Assembly (NCBI GenBank): GCA_020725765.1
Contig: DYEI01000505.1
Span: forward strand, 1 to 36,116
Reading direction: 5' to 3'
DNA length: 36,116 nucleotides
Source: Anaerolinea sp.
GTDB taxonomy: Bacteria > Chloroflexota > Anaerolineae > SpSt-313
Part shown: piece after piece, positions 9,280 to 17,432 of the stretch
Numbering within the stretch: the stretch's first letter is position 1
Layout of the letters: each line of letters opens with the position of its first letter
Position numbers and translations under genes: made by a program
Notes under the pieces: generated by a model
Seen by the model: only the letters and a program-made list of their open reading frames with translations
What the model was told of the DNA's origin: nothing
The model's database searches: none

Positions 9280-10062
9280 TCACTGCGACCTGTTGCGCCT
9301 CGTCCGCGCAATGAGCCGGACGATTCCGGCCCACGCTTCGGGATCGCGGCCGCGACGGCTGGCGCCCAGCCCGTCGAGGTCGGGCGTCTGCAGGAGCGCA
9401 GGCGCCTCGTCCTCCCGCACACTCCCGCCATAGATGATCCGCGCCGCTTCGGCAACCTCCTCGCCGTAGGCGCGGCGCAGCCAGGCGCGGATCACCTGGC
9501 ACCCTGCTTCGACATGCGCCACGGGTGCCGACCGCTCAACGCCGATCGTCCACTCTGGCTCGTACAGGAAGGCCGCCCGTGCCACATCCGCCGCCGCGGC
9601 CCCGGCGAGCACGGCACCGAGCTGCCGGTCGAGGTCCGCCCAGACCAGGCACTGTCGGCCGCGTGCCTCGCCGACGGAGAGGAGCGGCCTCAGGCCGGCC
9701 TCGAGCGTCCGGTGCATCTTCCGGTTCACCACCGTGTCATCCTCACCGAGGCGGCGCCGCACCTCCCAATGGCCCAGCAGCACCCACTCGCAGCCGACGT
9801 CGGCAAGGAGCGCCGCGGAGACCTCCCCGGTGTGCGCACTATCGACATGGACGGAGACGTCCTGTGCCCCCAGGCGCAGCGGAGTGCCGCGGATCGCCTC
9901 GGCCACCGCATAGAGGGCCGTGCAGGGCGGGCAGAGCACGACCTCAACCTCCTCGAGCGCCTCACCGGCCGCCTCCAGGAGCCGCGCCACAAAAGCGCGG
10001 CTCTCGGCGATGGTCATGGCCATCTTCCAGTTGGAGAGCGCCAGCGGCTTACGCGCAGCCAC
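9280..10062 (-). CDS. triosephosphate isomerase-like protein (divergent)
   Basis: SNWKMAMT, LLGHWEVRRRLGE, LYEPEWTIG and IIYGGSV correspond to TIM motifs; several motif positions are non-canonical. Confidence 0.8.
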   Translation of the reverse strand: MAARKPLALSNWKMAMTIAESRAFVARLLEAAGEALEEVEVVLCPPCTALYAVAEAIRGTPLRLGAQDVSVHVDSAHTGEVSAALLADVGCEWVLLGHWEVRRRLGEDDTVVNRKMHRTLEAGLRPLLSVGEARGRQCLVWADLDRQLGAVLAGAAAADVARAAFLYEPEWTIGVERSAPVAHVEAGCQVIRAWLRRAYGEEVAEAARIIYGGSVREDEAPALLQTPDLDGLGASRRGRDPEAWAGIVRLIARTRRNRSQ

Positions 10063-10079
10063 AGCCCATCCCCGCGCCC

Positions 10080-11306
10080 TCAGGCCTCCGCCTCGTCATG
10101 CGGCTGCGTTGCCTCGGCGAGGGAACGCCGGACTTCACGGGCGAATCTCGCCCCGAACTCGCGCGCCTTCGCCAGCTCCTCGGGGGTCGGCGCCCAGCGC
10201 ACGGCGAGGTCTGCGCTCATCACCTCAAGACCCGCCCTGCGCAGCGCCTCTTCCAGATCGGGCACGGCCCCGCCCGCCCAACCGTGCGAGCCAAAGGCCG
10301 CCCCGATCTTGCCGGTGAAGCGCAGGCCCTTGAGATCCTCCACAAAGGCGGCGACGTTCAGCAGCATCCCCTGATTGTGCGTGGCAGAGCCGAGGAGCAG
10401 TCCCTTGGCCTCCAACAGCTCGCCGAACACATCGGTGTGATCGGCCATGGGCAGGCCGCGCAAGAGCACCTCTACACCCTCCGACATCGCACCCTCGGCC
10501 AGCGCCTCCGCGAGTTGCTCCGTCGAGCCCCACATCGTCTCATAGACGATCACAACCCGCTCCCGTGCCTCGCCGGACGCCCAGCGCCGGTACGCCTCCA
10601 CGATCTGGCCGGGGTTCTCTCGCCAGATCACTCCATGGCTCGGCGCGATGGTCGCGATCTCGATGCCCATGCGCGCCACCTCATCGAGCTTGCGGAGCAC
10701 CATTCGGCTGAAGGGGGTGAGGATGTTGGCGTAGTAGCGGGTTGCCTCCTGCCAGAGCTGGCAGGAATCGACCTCGTCGGCAAAGCGCTGCGAGGTCGCA
10801 AGGTGCTGGCCAAAGGCATCATTGGGCAGGAGGAGCCGGTCCTCGGCGACGTAGGTGAACATGCTGTCGGGCCAGTGAAGCATCGGCGCCTCGATGAAGC
10901 GGAGCGTCTTTTTCCCCAGCGTCAGGGTATCGCCGGTAGCGACGCTTCGGAGCTCTGGCAGATCAAAGTACTTGCCGAGGCTGTCAAGCCCCTTTCGGCT
11001 GCAGAGCACCTCCGCCTCGGGTGCGTGCTCGAGCACGGCAGGGATCGCGCCGGAGTGATCGATCTCGCCGTGATTGGCGATCAGGTAGCGGATGCGGGCC
11101 GGGTCGACGACCTCGGCGATCCGCGAGAGCATCTCCTCCTCAAAGCCCGGCGCCACGGTGTCGACGAGGGCGACGTTGTCATCGAGGATGAGGTAGGCGT
11201 TGTAGGTCGTGCCCCGGGGTGTGGTGTAGGTATAGCCGTGGAAGTCCCGCCTGTTCCAGTCGATCGCTCCCACCCAGTAGACGTTCTCAGCAACCTGCAC
11301 CGGCAT
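10080..11306 (-). CDS. A-type flavoprotein / flavodiiron protein (beta-lactamase-fold diiron domain plus flavodoxin domain)
   Basis: NHGEIDHSGAIP diiron motif, MLHWPDSMFTY, ETMWGSTEQLAEALAEG flavodoxin loop. ATG at 11306 fits the family N-terminus (ORF track extends to 11501). Confidence 0.94.
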   Translation of the reverse strand: MPVQVAENVYWVGAIDWNRRDFHGYTYTTPRGTTYNAYLILDDNVALVDTVAPGFEEEMLSRIAEVVDPARIRYLIANHGEIDHSGAIPAVLEHAPEAEVLCSRKGLDSLGKYFDLPELRSVATGDTLTLGKKTLRFIEAPMLHWPDSMFTYVAEDRLLLPNDAFGQHLATSQRFADEVDSCQLWQEATRYYANILTPFSRMVLRKLDEVARMGIEIATIAPSHGVIWRENPGQIVEAYRRWASGEARERVVIVYETMWGSTEQLAEALAEGAMSEGVEVLLRGLPMADHTDVFGELLEAKGLLLGSATHNQGMLLNVAAFVEDLKGLRFTGKIGAAFGSHGWAGGAVPDLEEALRRAGLEVMSADLAVRWAPTPEELAKAREFGARFAREVRRSLAEATQPHDEAEA

Positions 11307-11532
11307 CGTAGCGTGCTCCTTCCTCTTAGAGCGCAGTCGGTCTGCGCGGCTCAAGGCTAGAGTATAGTCGCAATCCGCGCCCCAGTCCACGACAAATGTC
11401 GTCAGAGGTTGCGCCGTAAGATTCGGGGCAGGGCGAGTCCAGACGCCGCGGCGGTGCGCCACGGGCGCGTCGCCACCCATCTCTCGTCGCCCGTGTAGCA
11501 CACCTCACCCCGCAAGGGCGACGTGTCCGCCT

Positions 11533-11718
11533 GGGGGAGGGGCAGGGGTGGGGGCACACTGGAGTTGCAGCACGCCGCGGCCGCCGCTCGGCGTGTTGCG
11601 AGCATCAGTGTGGGCGGCAGGTCGTCCGCTGGGACGGGCGCTGGAGCGCTATCGCCTGCCCCGTGATGTGCTGCCCCACTTGTCGGTAATGCATAGGCCG
11701 CGGCGGGCGCGAGGATCC
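11533..11718 (+). repeat. intergenic repeat family copy B (with G-rich head)
   Basis: gttgcagcacgccgcggccgccgctcggcgtgttgcgagca...ccgtgatgtgctgccccacttgtcggtaatgcataggccgcggcgggcgcgaggatcc. Confidence 0.85.
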
Positions 11719-11826
11719 AGAAAAAGGGGTGACCGCTGCAAGTGACGGGCGCGCCGGTCTGCAGCCCATCCACCCGCTGCAGCACATCAGGGGTAGCGCT
11801 CCAGATCAGGATAGGTCCGAGGTGCG

Positions 11827-12444
11827 CTATGCGCCCCTCGAACCTGCCCCTGACGTACCCGTCTGCTGCCCCTCCAGCCTCAGCCGTCCGATGACCTCAC
11901 GGATCCTGCTCCTCACCTTCTTGTAGTCGATCTGGGCCCAGGCCTCCAGGAGCGGGATGTACTTGGGGTCCCGTGTAGCTTCGACCTTGTCGAGGAGCAG
12001 TAGAATCATGCTCCGGTTCCGGTCCTTGAGGTACGTCATGTCGTAGGGCGGGCCGGCCTCCAGCATCCGGTCAAAACCCCGGAGGAACTCCTCGGCGCGC
12101 GTCTCGCGCTCGATCTCCCAGCCCACTTCTGTGTAGACGAGCAGGGGCAGGCGATAGTCGTAGGCGATGTCCAGATAGCCGTGGATGATGGCCCAGTCGA
12201 TGCGGGCCAGAATCTCCTCCGGCGGAAGGTGCCGGTAGTAGCCGTACACCGGGCTCTGATCGAGGCCGAGCTCCAGCAGCTTTTTCCGGCGGGAGCCTTT
12301 GAGGATGAGCGTAAGCAGGTTGCGGCCGCCGCTCATGATGAGGTCGTCGGCACCGCGCAGGATGGCGACGAGCTCCTCGCGGGGCAACCGCTTGATGCCC
12401 CGAGCGTCGAGATGGTACGCCACTCGTCGGACCCGTCTGCTCAT
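11827..12444 (-). CDS. RQC-minor-1-like DNA-binding protein with helical C-terminal region
   Basis: MSRRVRRVAYHLDARGIKRLPREELVAILRGADDLIMSGGRNLLTLILKGSRRKKLLELGLDQSPVYGYYRHLPPEEILARIDWAI resembles remembered RQC-minor-1 proteins. Start placed at 12444. Confidence 0.72.
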   Translation of the reverse strand: MSRRVRRVAYHLDARGIKRLPREELVAILRGADDLIMSGGRNLLTLILKGSRRKKLLELGLDQSPVYGYYRHLPPEEILARIDWAIIHGYLDIAYDYRLPLLVYTEVGWEIERETRAEEFLRGFDRMLEAGPPYDMTYLKDRNRSMILLLLDKVEATRDPKYIPLLEAWAQIDYKKVRSRIREVIGRLRLEGQQTGTSGAGSRGA

Positions 12445-12759
12445 TGGGCAACCTCCCTCTCGCCTGCACCGCCTGACTCTATCAGGATAGAGCCCGGCCG
12501 TCAACCGGCCGTTGCCCTCTGGGCGCAGGTCAGCCTGCGGGCAGGCCTTTCTGTGGTGGTGCCAAGGTCGCTACCCCGAAAAGCGCCAAGCCGCGCACGG
12601 GAATAGGGCGCACCGGAAGGCGAGCCGCCTCTCCGCTGCGGCTATGCCGCCGGTGCCATCGGGCGGCCGGCCTGCACCGGCGACGGAAGGAGTGCAGGCT
12701 GGCGCGAGCAGGGGCTGCGTATCGTACCAGGAGCGTGCCTTGACGCCGCGCGCCAACGG

Positions 12760-13398
12760 CTAGAGTCCACTCAGCACCGGCTCCAGCAGCAGTGCGACGA
12801 CATCCTCGCGGGTCTGCAACCGAGCCAGCGGCACTTCGGTATACGTGCCCGTGTAGCTGATGGCCGTGCCCTGGGATACGGCCTTCCCCGGCTGGATCTG
12901 GCCCGACCGGGCCTGCCCACGGACCTCGGGCTCGAGCTGGGCAAACACCCCGGTCTGATAGTGCTCCCACATGCATCGCTTGCCTGATCCCTGAAGCTCC
13001 ACGTGGAGGCGTGCGATCCAGACAACCGGCTCTGCGGGCGATTTGTCGAGCCACCTTACCTGGAAGGCGAGGAGGTCCAGCCCGGAGGCATCAATCATCG
13101 TCTGCGTGAAGTAGCTCCCGACCTTGGTGCGCCCGGCGGGCACAAATGCGACGCCGATCTCCGTCGTTACCCAGTCGCCGGTGGCAAAGCTGGCCAGCCC
13201 GCGGCCCGTCCCATTTCGGGTCACTATGTAGGCGCCGGGCTTGACGAGCACCCACTGGTGCTTGAAGACCTCGGTCTCCAGAAAGCGCATGAGCGAATAG
13301 ACGTTCTCCAGCAGTGTGCGGTAGGCCTCGAGCACCCGGGTCAGCGCCCTTCCCGGAGCCACCTGCCCTGCGTCGAGGTCAGCAGTAGCCATTGCCAT
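12760..13398 (-). CDS. hypothetical protein, possible partner of the upstream nuclease-like gene
   Basis: Coherent, non-repetitive 212-aa ORF, 25 nt downstream of the 13424-14185 gene on the same strand; no family recognised. Confidence 0.7.
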   Translation of the reverse strand: MAMATADLDAGQVAPGRALTRVLEAYRTLLENVYSLMRFLETEVFKHQWVLVKPGAYIVTRNGTGRGLASFATGDWVTTEIGVAFVPAGRTKVGSYFTQTMIDASGLDLLAFQVRWLDKSPAEPVVWIARLHVELQGSGKRCMWEHYQTGVFAQLEPEVRGQARSGQIQPGKAVSQGTAISYTGTYTEVPLARLQTREDVVALLLEPVLSGL

Positions 13399-13423
13399 CC
13401 TCCATCCTGGTGACTGCGACAGC

Positions 13424-14185
13424 CTATCCGTAGGTCAGGTTCGCTCCCAGACGCCAGTCGATCGGCAGGTCCCTGCTGGCACACACCGCGGACTCAAGCG
13501 CCCGCCGAAAGCCCGGGGAGTCGGGCTTGGACCGAAGCGGCAGGGGGCTGAGCCAGGGGACGCCCTCGATATGCACCGCCCTGAGCCCTGCGAACACGGC
13601 GTGAAAGCCTTCACAGGGGACGAGCCCCATCCGCCGCAGCAGCGCCAGCAGATCGTCGCACCAGCCGCGCAGCAAATCGTCCCTCACGCCGGCCAGAAGT
13701 GGCGCGACCTCCAGCCAGCTCAGCCAGCAGACGTGCGTCGGATCGGCACGGCCCCCCGCGAGCTGTGCGCGGATCGCCTCGGCGGGCAGGACGGCATGGT
13801 TGGTCACGGCGATCAGCCAGAGCTCCTTGCCCTTTCGCTGCGCATGCCAGACCCCGTCCCGCCACTCGCGCAGCAACTGGTGCCCGGCCGTCGCCTCCTT
13901 GCCAAAATCCGAGTACAGCTTGGCCTCCACAACGCACAGGTTCGCGCCATCCTCTATCACCACGTCCGGCTCGCATCTGCGCCAGGAAGGCCAGAAGGAC
14001 CATGCCAGCGGCGGGGCAAGCACGGGTGACGCTGGGCCCTCCAAAGCGCGGGCCCGGGCCAGAAGCTCGACCGTAACCGAAGCAGGCAGGTTCTTCAGGG
14101 TGCCAAAGACCGCGCTCGTCAGAAGGTCCTCAGAGCCCAGCCAGACCTCACTGGAGAGCTTGCCTGAGAGCAGCGCCATCAGCAT
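13424..14185 (-). CDS. predicted PD-(D/E)xK-type nuclease
   Basis: SEDLLTSAVFGTLKNLP N-terminal block; CEPDVVIEDGANLCVVEAKLYSDFG matches a D-x(n)-ExK core. Start at 14185 preceded by ggaggg. Confidence 0.68.
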   Translation of the reverse strand: MLMALLSGKLSSEVWLGSEDLLTSAVFGTLKNLPASVTVELLARARALEGPASPVLAPPLAWSFWPSWRRCEPDVVIEDGANLCVVEAKLYSDFGKEATAGHQLLREWRDGVWHAQRKGKELWLIAVTNHAVLPAEAIRAQLAGGRADPTHVCWLSWLEVAPLLAGVRDDLLRGWCDDLLALLRRMGLVPCEGFHAVFAGLRAVHIEGVPWLSPLPLRSKPDSPGFRRALESAVCASRDLPIDWRLGANLTYG

Positions 14186-14248
14186 CCCATCGATCCCTCC
14201 AGCAGCAGTGCCCGACGCGGCACAAGTCCACAACAGCGTGCAATCGCC

Positions 14249-14315
14249 TCCGCCCCCTTCGCGTCCTTCGCGCTCCCCCTTCGTGCCCTTCGTGCTGCCC
14301 CGCCTACAGCCGCCG
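14249..14315. repeat. CACGAAA/TTCGTG array, left copy
   Basis: ccccttcgcgtccttcgcgctcccccttcgtgcccttcgtgctgccccgcctac; same unit and same terminal boundary as the array next to comM. Confidence 0.75.
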
Positions 14316-14532
14316 TCCTACCCCCTGAGTGATGGCAAACACTGCTCAGCCACAGTCGTCCATTGGCCTGTCGCTCACATCTGATGCCGCGGCCGATGAG
14401 GGGAGAGATCGCCGATCCCTACAGTGCTGCAGATCCAAACCGCTCGCACCCCCGACACAGAGGAGCCGCTTGGGCCAGATGGGCCGGGTGAGTCGCCTAT
14501 GCTAGGCTCACACCAGCATAGCCTGGCTGCCC

Positions 14533-16332
14533 CTACTCCGCTTTTTGTGCGCACGTTGTCATATGCGTCGCTAGCATGGCCCAGTTCAGGATGTCACTGA
14601 TTTCCTGGTGCACCTGCACCTCCCCGCGCCGGACTCGCATCCCAGCCTCCATGTACCTCGACTTCGAACTCGCTGAGAGCCCAAAGTACTGCTCTATCTC
14701 TCCATCCCTGAGGACCCAGACGTCCGCCTCCTGCTGCAATCGGCCTATGATGGCCTGTGCTGGGGTCCCAAGTTCACTGCACACCAGCGCGAAAGCGGCT
14801 TCCTTGTTGTCCACAACCCTGCCTTTCTTCTTGTCCTCTCTCGCAATGCCCAAGTCGAGTGCACGGGACCAGAACGACTGGCAGAATTGGCTGAGCTCGC
14901 TGTCGGCGCCCAGGCATCGACCGGCACCGTCCCACAGGAAGTCTAGATCGACCATGCCGCAGGCATTTATTCCCATCCTCTGAAGATAGGTGATCCATAC
15001 GGGCACAACTGCCTTGCTGCCTGCTTCGATAACACCTAGAACCAGTGGCCCTCTGGTGGCGCACATAGAGTCGCGCAGGATGCTCCAGGCAGCCTCCAGC
15101 AGCACGCGGTCGGATGTCCCTTCTACCACCATCACGCAGTCCGCGAAGAGGAACTCGGCACTGCTGGCGAATTCCAGGAGCTTGATCAGTTGCTTGTCGT
15201 TCTCGTCACCGAAGGAGTTGGGCTGGGGCCAATGGCACATCGTGCAGGGCGAAGCATCAGTGGCGACCTGATGCTGCCGCACAACAACAACGTCATCGAT
15301 GTGGCGCGGAGTCACTAGCAGCGGTGAATGAGTGGCGATAACCACCTGGTTGCTCTGCGATATCTTCTCAAGCGCGGTGCCCATCTCTCTCTGCAGAGCT
15401 GGATGCAGGAATGCCTCCGGTTCCTCCACCAAGACAACAAAAGGTCTGTGCAGCTCTGCATCAGTTGACTCCCTGAGTTCCTCAGCAAGTGCCTGGAGAA
15501 GGGCCACGTACAAGGCTCGCTGGACGCCCTGGCCCTTGAGCGAAGGCGATGTCCAGGCACCCCAGTCTCTCAGTTCGATGTGTGCAGTACCTATGAAGTC
15601 AGATACGGTGGGCAGGGTGAAGCGCACGCGCACGTCAGTTCCTTCGAAGACGCTGCGCACATGTCTCCCTATGCGCTGCTCGACGCGCCGCAGTTCCTCG
15701 GGCCTCTCATCGACTGTGCGGCCATCCTCCTCGAGCGTATTGAACTTACGCTGAGCAATGGCGAGCGCCCGTTGTACATCTCCCGCGACCTGGGTCGATA
15801 TCCCTTCCATGTTGTGCTTGAGTAGTTTGCCAAACGTCGCGCTGGTCTTTGCTGACGCTTCTTCTGACGGGTCCTTGAACGCCTCGATGAAGATGACCTC
15901 TGGAAGCAACTGCTTTAGCGCACTATCTATTCCTGTGGGAAGAGTAAACTCCTCCCGCTCTGGATCCCATAGGTGGATCGCCTCAAAGGCAAGGGGATCG
16001 CGATAGGCCCTTTTCCTGACGCGCAACTGATCATCGCGGATGCAGTTTGCTATCTTGGTTCGATGGCGGTCGGCACACAAGGGCAGATACTGTTGCACTC
16101 CCGCGACCACCGCTTCGATTTCGAACTCGCCGGCCTGAGTACTCTTGCTCCAGTGAAAATCGGCAGGCGAGATATCTCTGGTGGACCCCTCAAGGAGCAA
16201 GCTGATAGCCCTCAGAATGTTGGATTTGCCAGCATTGTTGCGCCCGATGAGTATGCAGAGGCTGTGAAGCTCAAGACGTACGTCGCTGAGCGACCGGAAG
16301 CCCCTCACCCTGAGTTCGGTGATCTTCATCAT
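14533..16332 (-). CDS. OLD-family ATP-dependent nuclease (ABC-type ATPase plus TOPRIM)
   Basis: ITELRVRGFRSLSDVRLEL, Walker A GRNNAGKSN, VVLVEEPEAFLHP Walker B, VIATHSPLL; TOPRIM-like VMVVEGTSDRVLLEA and GMVDLDFLWDG. Confidence 0.9.
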   Translation of the reverse strand: MMKITELRVRGFRSLSDVRLELHSLCILIGRNNAGKSNILRAISLLLEGSTRDISPADFHWSKSTQAGEFEIEAVVAGVQQYLPLCADRHRTKIANCIRDDQLRVRKRAYRDPLAFEAIHLWDPEREEFTLPTGIDSALKQLLPEVIFIEAFKDPSEEASAKTSATFGKLLKHNMEGISTQVAGDVQRALAIAQRKFNTLEEDGRTVDERPEELRRVEQRIGRHVRSVFEGTDVRVRFTLPTVSDFIGTAHIELRDWGAWTSPSLKGQGVQRALYVALLQALAEELRESTDAELHRPFVVLVEEPEAFLHPALQREMGTALEKISQSNQVVIATHSPLLVTPRHIDDVVVVRQHQVATDASPCTMCHWPQPNSFGDENDKQLIKLLEFASSAEFLFADCVMVVEGTSDRVLLEAAWSILRDSMCATRGPLVLGVIEAGSKAVVPVWITYLQRMGINACGMVDLDFLWDGAGRCLGADSELSQFCQSFWSRALDLGIAREDKKKGRVVDNKEAAFALVCSELGTPAQAIIGRLQQEADVWVLRDGEIEQYFGLSASSKSRYMEAGMRVRRGEVQVHQEISDILNWAMLATHMTTCAQKAE

Positions 16333-16595
16333 CAGCTGCCTCCAGGGCCTATCTGAGGTGTTGATGACGCGATCTGCCTGCGAGACCAAGCATCAGTCGC
16401 GCACCGCAAGGCATCGGTCCCTAACCCAGCATAGAAGCATGTGAGTGCTCTGGGCGAGCAGGCGGCTCCTGCAGCACTTGTGTTTCGTCTGCTCCTGACA
16501 GAATGGAGAATGCATACGGAGGAGAGGGACCCAATTGAAAGCGTCTCTTCGAGGCGCTCGCGAGGGGGCGCGAGGATGGGCACAGGGTCGCTCAT
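16332..16595 (-). CDS. possible 87-aa upstream/leader ORF coupled to the OLD gene (coding status uncertain)
   Basis: ATG at 16595 follows agggaggtcgtgtcac (Shine-Dalgarno-like). Its TGA overlaps the OLD ATG by one base (TGATG). The protein sequence itself looks unremarkable. Confidence 0.35.
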   Translation of the reverse strand: MSDPVPILAPPRERLEETLSIGSLSSVCILHSVRSRRNTSAAGAACSPRALTCFYAGLGTDALRCATDAWSRRQIASSTPQIGPGGS

Positions 16596-16665
16596 GTGAC
16601 ACGACCTCCCTGGGCAGAGCCGCTCTTGTTATGGAGAGCGCCAGCAAAGTGATGAAGTTGCGGAT

Positions 16666-16694
16666 ATTATACCGTGGCGTGAGTGGCGGGTCAA
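16666..16694 (-). promoter_or_regulatory. sigma70-type promoter TTGACC-N17-TATAAT
   Basis: Minus strand reads TTGACC cgccactcacgccacgg TATAAT, directed toward the 87-aa ORF and the OLD gene. Confidence 0.75.
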
Positions 16695-16698
16695 GCCT

Positions 16699-16826
16699 TT
16701 GGGGCACGAAACGACGCGAAGGAGGCACGAAAGGGCACGAAATGACGCGAAAGGGACGCGAAAGAGGACGGGGCAAAGGGGGCAAGAAGGCACACGAAAC
16801 GATGCGAAAGACGCGAAAGGGGCTCG
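16699..16826. repeat. CACGAAA-type degenerate array, 3' side of the GxxExxY gene
   Basis: ggcacgaaacgacgcgaaggaggcacgaaagggcacgaaatgacgcgaaagggacgcgaaagagg..., inverted relative to the 17265-17432 array. Confidence 0.85.
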
Positions 16827-16827
16827 G

Positions 16828-17247
16828 TCAGCGGGAGGTGTCCTCAGGCGGCGTGTAGACGAGGCGGCGGCGGCCGAGGGGCTTCTCGCCAAAGTTGACG
16901 AGCAGGCAAATGCGGTAGCCGCCCTGCTGCAAGTAGCGCAGGCACTGCTCGGCATCCTCCCGCAGCAGCCTGGCGCGGGCTTTCACCTCCAGCAGGAGTT
17001 GGTCCTGGTCATCCCAGACCCGGAAATCCACCCGCCGCGTGGTAACGACCTTGCCACCATACGTGATCGGGATCTCCACCTCACGCTCGTAGTGTAGCCC
17101 CCGCTCTTCCAGCGCCACCTCCAGCGCCCGTTGGTAGTCTACTTCCAGACAATGCACGCCCAGCTCGCGCTGCACATCGATACACGCCCCCAGCACCGCA
17201 TACGACAGCGGCTCGAACTTATGCCTGCCCTTCACCCCTGGCGCCAC
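16828..17247 (-). CDS. GxxExxY family protein (PD-(D/E)xK-like)
   Basis: LGVHCLEVDYQRALEVALEERGLHYEREVEIPITYGGKVVTTRRVDFRVWDDQDQLLLEVKA and YLQQGGYRICLLVNFGEKPLGRRRLV. Confidence 0.86.
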   Translation of the reverse strand: MAPGVKGRHKFEPLSYAVLGACIDVQRELGVHCLEVDYQRALEVALEERGLHYEREVEIPITYGGKVVTTRRVDFRVWDDQDQLLLEVKARARLLREDAEQCLRYLQQGGYRICLLVNFGEKPLGRRRLVYTPPEDTSR

Positions 17248-17264
17248 CGCCTCCTCACCCTTCC

Positions 17265-17432
17265 GCTCCTCTTTCGCGCCCGCGTCCTCTTTCGCGCCCC
17301 TTTCGTGCTGTTTTCGCGCCCCTTTCGCGCTATTTTCGTGCCCCTTTCGCGCTATTTTCGTGCCCCTTTCGCGCTACTTTCGCGCCCCTTTCGTGCCCTG
17401 TGCCCTTTTCGCGCCCCTTCGTGCTCCCCCGC
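17265..17432. repeat. TTTCGYG array containing a 22-nt tandem repeat (17290-17399)
   Basis: tttcgcgcccctttcgtgctgt / tttcgcgcccctttcgcgctat / tttcgtgcccctttcgcgctat / tttcgtgcccctttcgcgctac / partial fifth unit. Confidence 0.93.

Noticed and set aside
9525-11360. 611-aa plus-strand ORF opposite the TIM-like and flavodiiron genes
   Set aside because: Antisense artefact of high GC; the opposite strand has well-recognised enzymes.
14497-14521. CTATGCT...AGCATAG hairpin as terminator of the OLD gene
   Set aside because: Only a 7-bp stem with an 11-nt loop and no U-tract; could be incidental, so not called as a terminator.
17265-17432. CRISPR array
   Set aside because: Units are contiguous 22-nt degenerate tandem repeats with no unique spacers, and no cas genes are present.
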